This document shows positions 1 through 11,600 of a stretch of 28,005 nt of DNA, one piece after another; the stretch's first letter is position 1, and every line of letters starts with the position of its first letter. The stretch comes from Seison nebaliae (taxonomy: Eukaryota; Rotifera; Pararotatoria; Seisonacea; Seisonidae), in NCBI GenBank assembly GCA_023231475.1, contig JALJEE010002257.1:1-28005 (forward strand), in the 5' to 3' direction. The position numbers and the translations under genes were made by a program. The notes under the pieces were generated by a model that did no database searches, had not been told where the DNA came from, and saw nothing but the letters and a program-made list of their open reading frames with translations.

Positions 1-716
1 GTAATGGATATCGTGGTTATGGTGGTCGTGGTTGGGGGCGGTGGTTGTGGATATCGCTGTCGTAGTTATAATGCTCCTGATTGTGGTGGTCGTGCTCGTG
101 GTTGAGGAGATGATTGTGGATATAATGGTCGTGGTTGGGGCTGTGGTTGTGAATATCGTGGTAGTGGTCGTGGTAATCGTGGTATTGTAGATGGTGGTCG
201 TGGTGTTCGTGGTTCTGATTTTGGTGGTCGTGGTTATGGTGGTCATGGTTATGGTGGTGGTGGTTATGGTGGTCATGGTTATGGTGGTCGTGGCTGCGGT
301 GGTGGTCGTAGTTATAATGGTCGTAGTCGGGGACGGTGGTTGTGGATATCGTGGTTTTGGTTATAATGGTCGTGTAGATGGTGCTCGTGGTTATGGTGGT
401 CGTGGTTGCGACGGTGGTCGAGGTTATTATGGTCGTGGTTGCGACGGTGGTCGAGGTTATTATGGTCGTGGTTGCGGCGGTGCTCGTTGTTATAATGGTC
501 GTAGCTGCGGTGGTGGTCGTAGTTATAATGGTCGTAATCGGGGACGGTGGTTGTGGATATCGTGGTTTTGGTTATAATGGTCGTGTAGATGGTGGTCGTG
601 AATGTGGTGCTCGTGGTTATGGTGGTCGTGGTTACTGCCTTGTTCGTTATTGTCGTACTTGCATTGTTATAGTGGTGGGTATTTTGGTTTACGAAAATAA
701 TATTGATTCGAAGTAA
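1..716 (+). repeat. GT-rich repeat array encoding Gly/Tyr/Arg/Cys-rich repeats (gene or pseudogene end)
   Basis: The plus strand is almost only G and T, with GGT, CGT, TAT and TGT as dominant triplets. Read in the glycine frame it gives repeats such as GYGGRG, GYNGR and GRGCDGGRGYY. The glycine-rich frame changes three times. It is frame 3 from base 3, frame 1 from about 34, frame 2 from about 329 and frame 3 again from about 540 to a TAA at 714-716. Each change is +1 and falls at a similar G-run (TTGGGGGCGG, TCGGGGACGG twice). A TGA interrupts frame 1 at 103-105. Beyond about 640 the glycine repeats give way to a tail with several Cys and then hydrophobic residues. It could be the 3' end of a structural or secreted Gly-rich protein gene, a decayed copy, or a noncoding satellite. 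The array is cut by the window edge, so its start is unknown. Confidence 0.6.
401..532 (+). repeat. Four tandem 33-bp units within the Gly-rich array
   Basis: Four head-to-tail 33-bp units begin at 401, 434, 467 and 500. Units 1 and 2 are identical (CGTGGTTGCGACGGTGGTCG plus GAGG-type tail), and units 3 and 4 have diverged at several bases. Each unit encodes 11 residues of the type GRGCDGGRGYY with one Cys. The unit length is a multiple of three, so frame is kept inside the block, unlike the longer-range repeat around it. Confidence 0.8.
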
Positions 717-1436
717 AGGAAGAACTGAAAGTATATGCATAAATTCACGAAAAAGACTAAAACAAACTTAAAAAAAATACTTAAAAATACTAAATAAAAG
801 AATTATAATGATGGGAACTGAAATTTCTACTTATTCGATCAATTATATTAATCCGTTGAATTTTAAGAAAAAGTGCGCACTCAAGAGAATCAAAGAAGAA
901 GATTAATATCCCATTATAACACGTCATCAAATATGTAATTCAATAAAATATTTTATATATTAATATCCAGTAAGAGTTTTAATGTTTTAATCCTAATATA
1001 TCGGATTTCGGTAATGATTTACTTCACTTGTGATGCTTGGATTGTTGTGTCTTTATTTTACGATTGAATCGACATTACCGGTCGATCAAGAGTTCTTAAA
1101 AAACAGTATTATTATACGGTAACTTAATAAACTATAATAAATATCCCACTGGTAATCTATAATCACTGGCTATCGATGGCGTTCTCCGTGAACTAAATGA
1201 AAACAATCTGATCGATATTGGAAACTCTCCATTTCCTCATGTTATTTTGGACATCTACTTCACATATGGAAGAAACATGCCTGATCACATTTCCCATAAA
1301 TATATAAACAATTGGAACTTCCTCATTGGAATGAATATTTACAACTTCTAATCGAAATTGTTAACCAAAAAATTATTTAATTTTAAAGAAAATGGTTATA
1401 TATTATGTTATGTTGTTCATATCTTGCTATTTTTAA
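717..1436. other. Intergenic spacer with an unexplained 62-codon open frame
   Basis: This AT-rich stretch lies between the Gly-rich array and the 3' end of the prolyl endopeptidase gene. A plus-strand frame is open from 1163 to a TAA at 1349-1351. It has coding-like, less AT-rich composition (it includes the residues NSPFPHVILDIYFTYG) but no usable upstream ATG. A short signal-peptide-like frame starts at ATG 1032 (MLGLLCLYFT...) and ends at a TAA at 1110-1112. No AG acceptor lies between about 1097 and 1163, so the two cannot be joined by an ordinary intron. For PREP polyadenylation I see only variant ATTAAA hexamers on the minus strand, at 1432-1437 and 1376-1381. Confidence 0.45.
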
Positions 1437-3713
1437 TTATTTGTTATCTGATATCCATTCTAATTCCATATTTTTTGCAATGAATGCGTACATATCAGAT
1501 GTTTCATCGATTTGTTTGCTAACTGGTTTCCCACCACCATGTCCAGATTTTGTGTCAACCAATATCATTAAAGGAGATTTCTGTCGATCATTCGATCCAA
1601 TGACGTCTTGTAATTTGGCTGCGAACTTAAGAGAATGTAATGGTACAACTCGATCATCATGATCACCTGTTAAGAGTAAAGTTGCAGGATATTGAGAATT
1701 CCCGTTTTTGCAGTCCTTAATATTATGAAGGGGAGAATATTTAAATAAAATATCAAATTGTTCACTTTGGGTACTACAACCATATTCTGGTATCCATGCA
1801 TGACCGATGGTAAATTTATGAAATCGTAACATATCCATCACGCCAACATGAGCAACGGCTACACCGAACAATTGTGGATTTTGATTAATTGAAGCACCAA
1901 CTAATAATCCTCCATTACTACCACCATTTATACATATACGAGAATTTTTCGTATAACTTTCTTTGATCAAATATTTGGCAGCTGATGAGAAATCGTCGAA
2001 CACATTTTGCTTTTTTTCTAGTTTTCCCTCGTCATGCCATTTCTCACCAAATTCTCTAAAATAATTTTAAATAAACAAAGTGATTTTTTATAGAAAAAGG
2101 AACCCTCCACCACGTAATGCAGGAACGGCAAAAATTCCTTTGAATCTTTTCACCCAAATCAATTGAGAGACTCGGAATGACGGTAATAGTGATATGCCGA
2201 AACCACCATATCCGTAAAGAAACACCGGATTATTTCCGTCTTTTTTCATCCCCTAACAATTTTTTTAATAATTTAAAAATTTCAAATGCAAAAGTACAAT
2301 AACTTTCAATGATAAAATATACATTGGAATTTCTGTTCCATCGTTACTTTTATATTTGACTTGTTCCACTTTGCAGTCATTGGTGGAGAAATCATTCAAA
2401 ATGGTTTTCCTTAAAATTTGCGGTTTCAACAAATTTTCCATTTTCAGCAATTTTAATTTGAAAACGTCACCGGGAGACAGGAAAGATGTAAATTTGAGAT
2501 ATGCCACTGAATCATATTTGTCTCCAGATAATTGGATAATTTGTCCTGCCGTTGGGAAAATGATTTCATTGAGATATTCTCCTGTTATCGAATCGAAAAT
2601 TTTCAATTGATGTCGAACAGAATGTTGATATGAAACGAGGAAGTAGTTGTTTATGCCGAATAATTTGGCGAATTCGAGAACATCTTCTTTATGTTCCGGA
2701 ATGAAATCTTTCACGTCTTTCAATTCATTCTTTTCATTGAGGAGAACCTCTAAAACTTTACCTCTCTTTGCATCATTGGCAGTTGTCTGGATAAGAAATC
2801 GTTTCCCGTCATTTCCAACATATTCATATTTCCCGTCATTCTTATCGAACAGTTTTATCCATCTTAATTTATCTAAATTATAATTGAATTCACTGATCCA
2901 TAAGCGATTTGTTGCTTCACATCCTTTCTGAATTCCCAAAATCATATAGTCGTGATCGGTCGAAATTTGTATATCGGAAAGCAATGTGGGGTCGTCGAAT
3001 TTCATTATTAATTTATCGTTCGGTTGATCATCTTCCAAAATATGATGATATAAAGAATGATAATCGTTTGAAGTCGTTTCTGTTCCATCACAAACACCTT
3101 CCTGTTGAGGATATGAATGATAAAAAAACGATTTACCGTTCGGCATCCATTGCATCGATGAAAATTTCACTTTTTCCAATTTATTCTCCAAATCTTCAAA
3201 ATCATCAAAATCATTTATTCGGCGGAAATGAATCGTCAACCAATCTGATCCACTAACACTCTTTCCATATGCCAATAATCGGCCACTTTTATGAAAGGAG
3301 GTCCCTGACAATGCAATCGTTCCATCTTCCGACCATTCATTTGGATTTATAAAAATTTTTCGTTTTTCTTTATTGTAAATATCAGATTCATTTGTTGCCC
3401 AATATAATACATTCTGATTTTCCAGACCACTATTCTCGTAAACATAAAAGAATTCGCCGCGACGGAAAGGTGCAGAAAATTTAGGGAAATTAAAAATTCT
3501 AGACAATTCTTCATGAAATTTCGTTCGAGTTTCACATTCGTCGAGGAAAGGACGAGTTAATTTATTTTGATTCTCCACAAACTTCTTCGTCCTCTCATCA
3601 TTCTCATTTTCCAGATATCGATATTCGTCCAAGATTTTCATTTTATTGTATTCGTCAAAAATTGAAACTTTTTCTGTTTTCGGATAATTCCATTTAACTT
3701 CCTTCTTTCCCAT
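1437..3713 (-). CDS. PREP: Prolyl endopeptidase (prolyl oligopeptidase, S9A), 3 exons, 725 aa
   Basis: Exons are 3713-2304, 2252-2104 and 2055-1437. The introns, 2253-2303 (51 bp, phase 0) and 2056-2103 (48 bp, phase 2), both have GTT donors. The 725 aa product fits the family length (human about 710). Sequence throughout both the beta-propeller and the C-terminal alpha/beta hydrolase domain matches PREP. The catalytic triad is visible: Ser about 566 in GGSNGG, Asp about 653 in DHDDRVVP and His about 692 in KSGHGGG. The Asp-His spacing of 39 equals that of the mammalian enzyme. Family members are cytosolic serine peptidases that cut short, proline-containing peptides such as neuropeptides after Pro. 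The ATG at 3711-3713 ([11 protein letters not shown]) is the first in-frame ATG; the open frame above it has no ATG. The gene is divergent from B4GALT7. Confidence 0.95.
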
Positions 3714-4462
3714 TTTCACACTAGTTTGAACTGGTTCAATAAATAATTTTCTAATTATTTGATGTCTAATTTTCAAGATGTCAAAAATAAATAATTAGAA
3801 GAAAAATAAGAAAATGACCTAATTGCAAATAATTGAAAGATGCGTTCTGTTTTAAGCCACATCTATAACATTGATACGAATTATAACCGAACTTTTCATT
3901 TAATTATCAATTTATATTCCCAAACTACGCACACTATACGAATTGTACGTATTATAAGCGAATGGTAAATAATAATAAATATCCATTGTCCATCACTTCA
4001 ATATGTTGTTGATGTTTACGAAAAAGAAATCATTCGATAAAGATAGAATGGATAGACTAAATTACAGTACTTTGATAAATATTCTTAATAAAGATATGAT
4101 TAGGAAAAAACATAATTTAAATAATATTGGCAATATTGTATTGCCATCACTGTTCTCGGGACAGTCTCATAACCTTCATAAATTAAAATTTCTCATTTTT
4201 TTAAATTTTGAGGATGAAAAGAAAATTACGACAGAAATTCGAAAAATATAATTTTGGAATTGACAAATTTAATTTCTTTCTCTGATTCATATTTAATAGT
4301 TTGAAAATTCATATAATTACTAATTGTTTAAATTATACAAGTAGAGAGATCGAACAACATGAACAACTGTGAAATTTTGATTGAAATAGAAGCTTCTGAT
4401 TCGTCAAAAATTCCATCAATTTATTGGAACTTTTCTGTGGAGAAAGAGAAGCATGAAATTAA
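3714..4462. other. Head-to-head intergenic region between PREP and B4GALT7
   Basis: These 749 bp separate two divergently transcribed start codons, so they should hold the promoters of both genes. I see no clear TATA-type or other named motif. The region contains a small ORF at 4003-4251 and an upstream ORF at 4359-4466 on the plus strand, either of which may be 5' leader of the B4GALT7 transcript. Confidence 0.6.
4003..4251 (+). CDS. Hypothetical 82-aa ORF in the PREP/B4GALT7 spacer
   Basis: An uninterrupted ATG-to-TAA frame of 82 codons, rich in Lys, Asn, Ile and Leu, with a less biased centre (GNIVLPSLFSGQSHN). I do not recognise the product, and see no signal peptide, membrane segment or known motif. 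It lies about 210 bp before the B4GALT7 start on the same strand. It could be a small independent gene, the first cistron of a shared transcript, or a chance frame in AT-rich DNA. There is no conservation evidence. Confidence 0.25.
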   Translation: MLLMFTKKKSFDKDRMDRLNYSTLINILNKDMIRKKHNLNNIGNIVLPSLFSGQSHNLHKLKFLIFLNFEDEKKITTEIRKI

Positions 4463-4466
4463 ATGA
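4359..4466 (+). promoter_or_regulatory. Upstream ORF (35 aa) whose stop overlaps the B4GALT7 start (ATGA)
   Basis: The ATG at 4359 opens a 35-codon frame (MNNCEILIEIEAS...) that ends in TGA at 4464-4466. This stop overlaps the B4GALT7 ATG at 4463-4465 by two bases (ATGA). If transcription starts upstream of 4359, ribosomes would end exactly at the main start, a layout suited to termination-reinitiation or translational damping. It is an inference from position; no transcript start is visible. Confidence 0.4.
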
Positions 4467-5581
4467 GTAATCTTACTTATAATTATCGAAATATACAATT
4501 GACCATTATTTTACTTTGGACTCTACTTGTCGTTTGGAGGATTTATGGAAGGTTTCTTTCTGAAGTTTCTTTTTAATATTTCCATCTGCTAATGAAGAGG
4601 GAAAGGAGATGAACATAAATTGGCAGTGATAGTTCCTTATAGAAATCGGTTGAATCAATTAATGAAATTTATTCCAGTAATAAGTGAAAAGTTGAACAAT
4701 GAAAATATAAGACATGAACTTTTCATTATACATCAATCAGATAAATATCGGTTTGTTATTATCAACTTAATATGACTGAAAGAATGTAATATTTAGATTC
4801 AATCGAGGAGCATTGATTAATGCTGGATTCTTATCACTTCTCCCTTTAGAATTCGACTACATAGCAATCCATGATATCGATTTACTACCGGAATCGAATT
4901 TATTATCTTATCAGTTAAACTTTACTTCTTCATTTCAAAATTTAATATGCTGTAAATAATTTCAAATACAGATTTCCAATTAAATCCGGCATTTTCCATT
5001 TGTCATCACCAAACATACATCCACTCTATAATTACTCGACTTATTTAGGTGGCATTGTCTTGATCAAAAATGATTTGTTTGAAAAAGTTACATTTTGGTT
5101 GATAATAATAAAAAGATAATAAATCAAACAGATAAATGGAATGCCGAATGATTGTTGGGGATGGGGAGAAGAAGATGACGAATTTTATCGTCGACTCACG
5201 AAAATTAATGTGAGAATTGATCGATCGGACAATCCACAATTAACAAGAAATAATTCATTTCATCATCTACATTCAAAAGATGACTTAGAATTCAATGAAG
5301 AGCGAGACAAATTACGGTATGGGAAGCAAAGAGATTTACGAAGGAAAGATTCGTTGGAAAACGGATTAAATTCATTAAAATATTTTTTGTCATCAAAGAA
5401 ATATTTGTGTCTCTCTGATGAATTAAATTTGTCTCAAACGTATTGTTTTCACATGTTAAATGTGAAATTAGTGTGCAATGAAAATGTGGAACCATGGTGT
5501 CGTCATCCAAAAGGTTTAGACGATCGATCGGCAATGCAATTATTAAGAAAATTGAGGAATTTTAAAAAATTAAAATTATAA
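4463..5581 (+). CDS. B4GALT7: Xylosylprotein beta-1,4-galactosyltransferase (galactosyltransferase I), 5 exons, 307 aa
   Basis: Exons are 4463-4551, 4598-4750, 4797-4913, 4972-5086 and 5132-5581. The four introns are 46, 46, 58 and 45 bp, all with GTT donors. The product is a type II Golgi membrane protein: a short cytosolic tail, then a signal anchor at about residues 13-27 ([13 protein letters not shown]), then the catalytic domain. Family motifs are present: [21 protein letters not shown], the metal-binding DID at 107-109 (HDIDLLPE), [13 protein letters not shown], and the acceptor-site [13 protein letters not shown] at about 167-179. C-terminal Cys residues match the family. Length (307 versus 327 in human) fits. 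The enzyme adds the first galactose to xylose in the tetrasaccharide linker of heparan and chondroitin sulfate proteoglycans. B4GALT7, not the lactose-type B4GALT1-6, is indicated by the C-terminal half. Confidence 0.95.
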
Positions 5582-5605
5582 TAAATTTTTATTTCGAATA
5601 ATAAA
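5580..5605. terminator. Interleaved polyadenylation signals of two convergent genes
   Basis: On the plus strand AATAAA occurs at 5580-5585, overlapping the B4GALT7 stop codon (5579-5581), and again at 5600-5605. On the minus strand AATAAA (TTTATT on plus) lies at 5588-5593, about 85 bases past the dynein stop at 5678-5680. The signals for opposite strands alternate within 26 bp, so the two mature mRNAs would be complementary at their 3' ends if both signals are used. Confidence 0.55.
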
Positions 5606-5677
5606 TTCGTAACGAAAAAATAATGATCAAATTTAAGTTTCAATTTGATACGTTCACCTTCTGATGAATTGGGATAT

Positions 5678-8600
5678 CTATTTGATATCACATAATAAGG
5701 CGACTCCTCTCATTGTCCAAAAATCTTTTGTATGATCCGGACGATCTAAACAAGTTAGATTAATAACCGTCACAAATTGCAAGTCAGTTCGTTGTGCCTT
5801 CTTATAAATGGGACAATTGTAATAAATTTCTCTTGCTGGTTCAGCAGTTCGCTCAGCAAATACATGTACTACTGGCAATTGAGAGAAAGAAACTTTGGGT
5901 TGACTTTCAACTAAGACACTTCGACGTCTATCCCAACCGGCTCCTTCTAAAAATAATCCGTAGATATATACCCCTACTAACGGTGCTGTTTTGATATCTT
6001 CTTTTTGCGATTTTGTCACTTGATTATTCATGACGACTGAATCTAATGTCCATCCGTCGTTTTGTCTTGTTACTTCCTGTTTCATAGCGGTAAGGAAACC
6101 TTGAGGATTGAAGAACCCTCCCAACCAAAACAAATTGGGACGTACTTCAAATAACCAGTGATGGTATTGAGTATTACGGTCGAGTAATTCAGTGAACCAA
6201 AATCCGATGGTGGTTGAAGACCAAGATAATTTCGTCCAACCAGCAGGCACTTTCGCATCATAAATATTATCTAAACATTCTCGTAAATTCTCATTGAGAA
6301 TAATTGTGCCGTCAACAGCCAATCGTAAATCAATTAAATCTCTTCTGACTTGAACGATAACTTTGTTCATTCGATCGACCTCTTGTCTCAAAAAGATACA
6401 CATCGGCTGATTAATTCCATATAATTTCACTCGATCCAATACTTCATGTGGAACATAGTCAGGTGGCAATTTCCCCACCATATCCCCACACATTCGATAA
6501 ACGACAGATTCTCTTGTTTCTTCTCCTTCTCCTGTTGACTCTTTTGGTTGGGTGGCCATTATCGTATCAAACATGTTCTGAGCCGTTTTACTCAAATATC
6601 TGTAAAGATATATTTATCAAAAAATTAGTAGAATAAGAAAATGTTTATGGTAATTTGAAACGTGATATCTGCATTATAATGGAGACCATATGCTTGAGGT
6701 GGATCAATTCTCGGCAACGTATCGATATAATCGAGATATTCAGTTATTGTTCGTACAGTAGGAATGTAATACATTGATGTAAATTTCGATTTGACGAATC
6801 GGAATTCCTCCTTAAACATTTCATCATTAAACCAAACCTTTTTTCATAAACATTATGAATAAAACGGAATAGGAAGAAAAAAAACTTTGGCAAATGTCTT
6901 TAATAATTTCTTATCGAAATCATCTGTTACACGCCCTCCATATTGAATTTCGGAAATCATATATCGGACGGCACTCCATGAAATTCTCTATAAAATCGAA
7001 AAGATGCTAATAATTAATGGAATTGAAAAGAAAATAACGCTTCCTATTTCCATATTATCTAAATATCGTTGAACATATTGAATGGTTGCTTGGAAGTCAG
7101 ATGCATTGAATTCATAAGGAATATTCCATCCTAATGGTCCATATTTTCTTCGCTCTTGAACGACTGAATGAAGATACGATACTGCGTATAATAAAGGTTT
7201 CCATTGAGGGGCATTTGTATAATTTAATAAATCGAGAGAAATGTTTTGATAAGTTCTTCGGAGACCAGCTCTTAAGCCTTGAGGAGGTTCATTTGTTAGT
7301 CGAATACCAATTTGTAACAAATTTATTGGGAAGTTTGGCATAGGGGCCGTTGTGATCCATAGGCGGAAATCCTCATGAATATTTTCAGTTGTTGTCAAAA
7401 CATCCAACAATTCATCCATATAATCTAATCCTAAATGACAATTCTGAAATAATATCCATCCTCCATTTGTAAGACCACTTTTAACTAATCGTCTAGCATG
7501 AACTTCTTGTCCTTGTCCCATAGAAATCGATCGACATTCCACACTGTGTTTCTTCGCAAATGCTAAAATCATATCAGTTGGATCACTTCCCATTGACAAC
7601 AAGAAAATGATGGGAGTACGTCCATTACTTTCATCATAAGCTTGTTGCATATCTAACATTACTGGTTCCGCATACATCTGTGATAATGATTCGGCAATAT
7701 ATTCTCTTGCTTGCATTAAAATACGATCTGGACACCAACAACGAATGAGCAACAGTTTTCCAAAAGAATCTAATGATGCCGAGTAACCATCAGGTATTTC
7801 TGATTTTTCTGGTGCTTCACTATCATACCAATGTCTCCATGCTTTCTCCAATTTAGGAATACGTTCCAATATGTCAGAGAAAGTGTTCAAATGACTTAAT
7901 TCTACCAAATTTAACCAGGTAGCATCATTTATCCATTTACATGGTTTTGGTGTGACATTATTCAAATCGAGACTTGCACCGCCTTTCACTAATACATTCA
8001 TTTCCGAAACATGTATTCTACCTTTCTCCATATCAATCTTTATTGTCATTAATAAGACAAATGTGTATCGATCTTCTTCATAGATACCTCTTGATGCATA
8101 ATAAAATATTATATGTGTTAAACGATTTACAACATTCTCTATTCGTCTGGCAGGTATCGGTGATGGTTGTGCAGTATGCATACTTTCATCGAATTTTTTT
8201 AAAAATTGTTGCAGAGATGTTTGATACATATTATTCACAACAGTCATTTCAACGAGAAGGAAATAAAGAATTGATCCTCTGGTTGCAATTGGACGATATT
8301 CCTCTCGAGCTAAATTTATCTTCTTTTCAGTAATTGCTGCTATCTTCAATTTCTCACGAACTTCATTTGATGTCGATTTAGTTGTGTTTAATACTTCAAG
8401 TAGACTGGGATCGTCTAATAAACTGCCTTGGACGGAACTTAGTTTATAAAGTAAATTATCTTCCAATTCTTTCAATTTTCTCTTATCATCTGTCACGTTG
8501 TTCAATAAGTCAATTCTTTCAGTTTCCAATTCTGCTTTCTCATTCGTAATAACACGTCCCAACAATTGTTCTTCTAATCCTTTCACAGTGACAGTGAAAT

Positions 8601-11600
8601 CAATAACAGAATATTGAGCATATACTTCTGGTGTATAAATGGGATTTGATAATTTTGTCGTTATATATAAACGAAATCCATCAGCAATCGCTATCTCTTT
8701 ATCTCCCACTTTCACATTCAAAGTTTTACCCAATTTTATATAATTTCTATCTGCTACATTGTCAAGGACGGGGTCTAATTCTTCACCAACGTCTTCAACT
8801 AATAATGGTCTTCCCAAAGACACACAATCCTCCAAATGGTTTCGGAACCATCGACTATTCAGATGACTGACAACTAATGAATTATTTTTCTCTCTATTTT
8901 TAATCCAAGTTTTCGCTTGAATTTGAGGATCGATAATTAAAGGATATCGAGTAGCACCATGAATGATAACACCGTTTTCTATCGATAATTTATCATTAGG
9001 TAAACCTTGAAGATTCCATTCAATAATGGTGTGATCATCGGTAAACATTTCGATAAAATTAAAAATTCCACTATTGGGAATTTCAAATTCACCAATTTCT
9101 TTCCTCCATCGTTGTACTAGTTTTAATCGGAAGAATTGATTAAATGTTCCACCGTATGAAAGAAATGTGACGGAAAATAAAACATCGCCGACTAATTTTT
9201 CGATACGTTCTTGAAACTCGTGAACATTTTCTGTCCATCGAACACGTTCGTCTCCCAATCCTTCCACTAAATTACTGGCAGCCATCATTTTCTGTTTCAA
9301 GATATTTGCCTCCTCCTCCAATGCTTCCTTCTTCCTACGAGCATCATTATAACGATCAGTAAGTGCTTGTAATTCCATTTCTTTTTCTCTTAATTGAGCT
9401 TCAGCAGCTTCCAATTCATTAGAGGCTAATTGGAACCGATGTTCTTGGGCGGCTAAATTATCTTTCAACGGCATCACATAACGGTTAACATCATAATATT
9501 TACTTAAGGATAATGTCCATTGAGCCAGACCGGCAACATTACCACAAACCTTTTTCGCAACTTCCATTTTATAATCTTCAGCTAAAAAATATGGTTCTAA
9601 TAATTCAACTTGTTCACCATCAATATTATCTTTCGGATATTCTTGTAACTTCTTAAGGAAACCGACATCGCTTAGAACTCTCAAGGATTCAGACCAGCTA
9701 GGTTTAATAAATTCAGGTTTTTCTGCGTCGATTATTACCGGATCTAATCGTCGTCTCATATAAATCAATACACAATCCATAATACGTTGGATAAGATGGG
9801 GTGGCTTTCCTAATTTTCTGACAGTTTGAATATCTGACGGTTGGATAGTTTTTAACGCAGCTTCAGCTGCATCTAATGCAGGTTTGGCGGCAGCTAATTT
9901 CTCCGAAGCAATTTCTTTTTCGGCATTTATTTGTTCAACCAAATCCTCTGCTTTCTTCTTTACTTGTGAGACTTGATTTTTTATAATTTCAGCTTCTTCC
10001 GTTTGAACTTGTACTTGCTCCAATACTTTTTGTGCAGCTGCATTCAATACTTCTAACTCTTTCTCTTTCACAACCAATTCTTCTGACAACATTAACACAT
10101 TCTCTTTCGCTTCTAACAATTTCGAGAGACCTGACTGCATCTTTTCTTTCAATTTCTGATACATGACAAGTTGATCGGTATAAACCTTTTTGTACACATC
10201 CAAATAACTCAAAAATGATTTTGGTGTTACAAATGCACGACGTCGATATTTATTGAAATATAATTCACAAGATGTGCTAATCGTATCATGGAAACGACTC
10301 ATTGTCTCGATGACACTTTTTCGATTTTCGTTCGAACATTCCATGGGAAATCGACCGATGTGATGTGAAGCCACCGCAATCAATGCGTCTAATGGCCATT
10401 TCTCAAAGAAATCGATAGTACAACCTGACGTTAATGCTGGAAATTTTAATGACCGATTACGGAATTTATCACCAACAGGTGAGAAACATAAGGCGACATG
10501 AATATTTGCCTTAGCTTTCTCTATGAAGAAATCATACAGAGCCTCGTTTGTACGATTAACTTTCGGATATTGTTTTTTCATCATTGGAATTAATGCTTGT
10601 GTAATCTCTTCTAATTCGTCTTTTGGGAATAAGTTACTTACTTCACCTGAACTGATGACATTGTTAAGATATTCAAGGAATCCTTCATGTTTTACATCAT
10701 TATCAGTAAATATAAATGTGACCCCAACTGAAGTGACAGCTAATCGATATAATACTTTTAAATGATCCAGAAAATTGCTAATATTATACGTTCTTGTTAG
10801 AGCTATTTGGAAGACTTTGTAACCAGAAATGAAGGAAGCCAATTTCGTTAAGGATTGTTTACCGGAGCCGCCAATACCTAATAATAAAAGATTCCCTCGT
10901 GGCATGGTCAATACTCGTGATATTCGTACTAAATGTATCATTGCATTTTGGAAGAAAACTAAATCCATATTACATCCACGAACATCAGCGTTCATTCGAT
11001 GCATAAAAGTTAATAATTTTGCTTTCAACTCATCAAATCCTGGAACTAATTCATAATAAGTAGGAGATTCTTCTTCATCTCCTATAAAATCTAAATCGGT
11101 TTTCATGAAATTAACGAAATAAGCATCATTGGCAAACGTTTCTCCCGCTTCCTCTTCCATATATTCAGCAGTCAATCTCATGAAAAGATTTTGGAAAGCT
11201 TTCTGATCGTCTTCTGAAATAAATCTATCTGCTATAACTCTTGTCATTTCATGTCTCCACAATAAACGGAATGTAGCTTTATCTGAACATTCTTTACTTC
11301 GAATTCTTAACATTCCTTGCCAGATTCGTGAGAGATCTCTTAAATTAAACACGTAATGAAATTTGGCCGGAGTTGGTAACATTCTTACTTTGACCATCTG
11401 CCAAACTAATCGAGTTAAAGGAACAAGATTTTCCACCTCTTCAATTACTACAGGTGAGAAACCTCGTTCTTTACAGAAATAACCTTGACCAATTATTCCA
11501 AATATTTTATCAACCGAATGATTGGATGGAAGCGTACAATTAAAAATAGAGAAATGTCTCTTTAATCTTTGTGGGATATCATTTCTACCGCCACCACCAT

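Noticed and set aside
1-660. Telomeric or subtelomeric repeat interpretation of the GT-rich array
   Set aside because: The period is coding-like (33 bp and longer) with TAT, TGT and CGT triplets, and no short telomere unit such as TTAGGG is present.
312-740. 142-codon minus-strand frame across the Gly-rich array (His/Asp/Asn/Thr-rich)
   Set aside because: It is the antisense of the GGT/CGT repeats and its repeats mirror the plus-strand units. Plus-strand Gly-rich coding is the simpler explanation, although neither strand is proven.
3711-3776. An N-terminal extension of PREP (basic, amphipathic, mitochondrial-presequence-like) in the open frame above the chosen start
   Set aside because: The extension has no ATG; the frame opens on TTG. 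The first in-frame ATG is at 3711-3713, which gives the normal family length.
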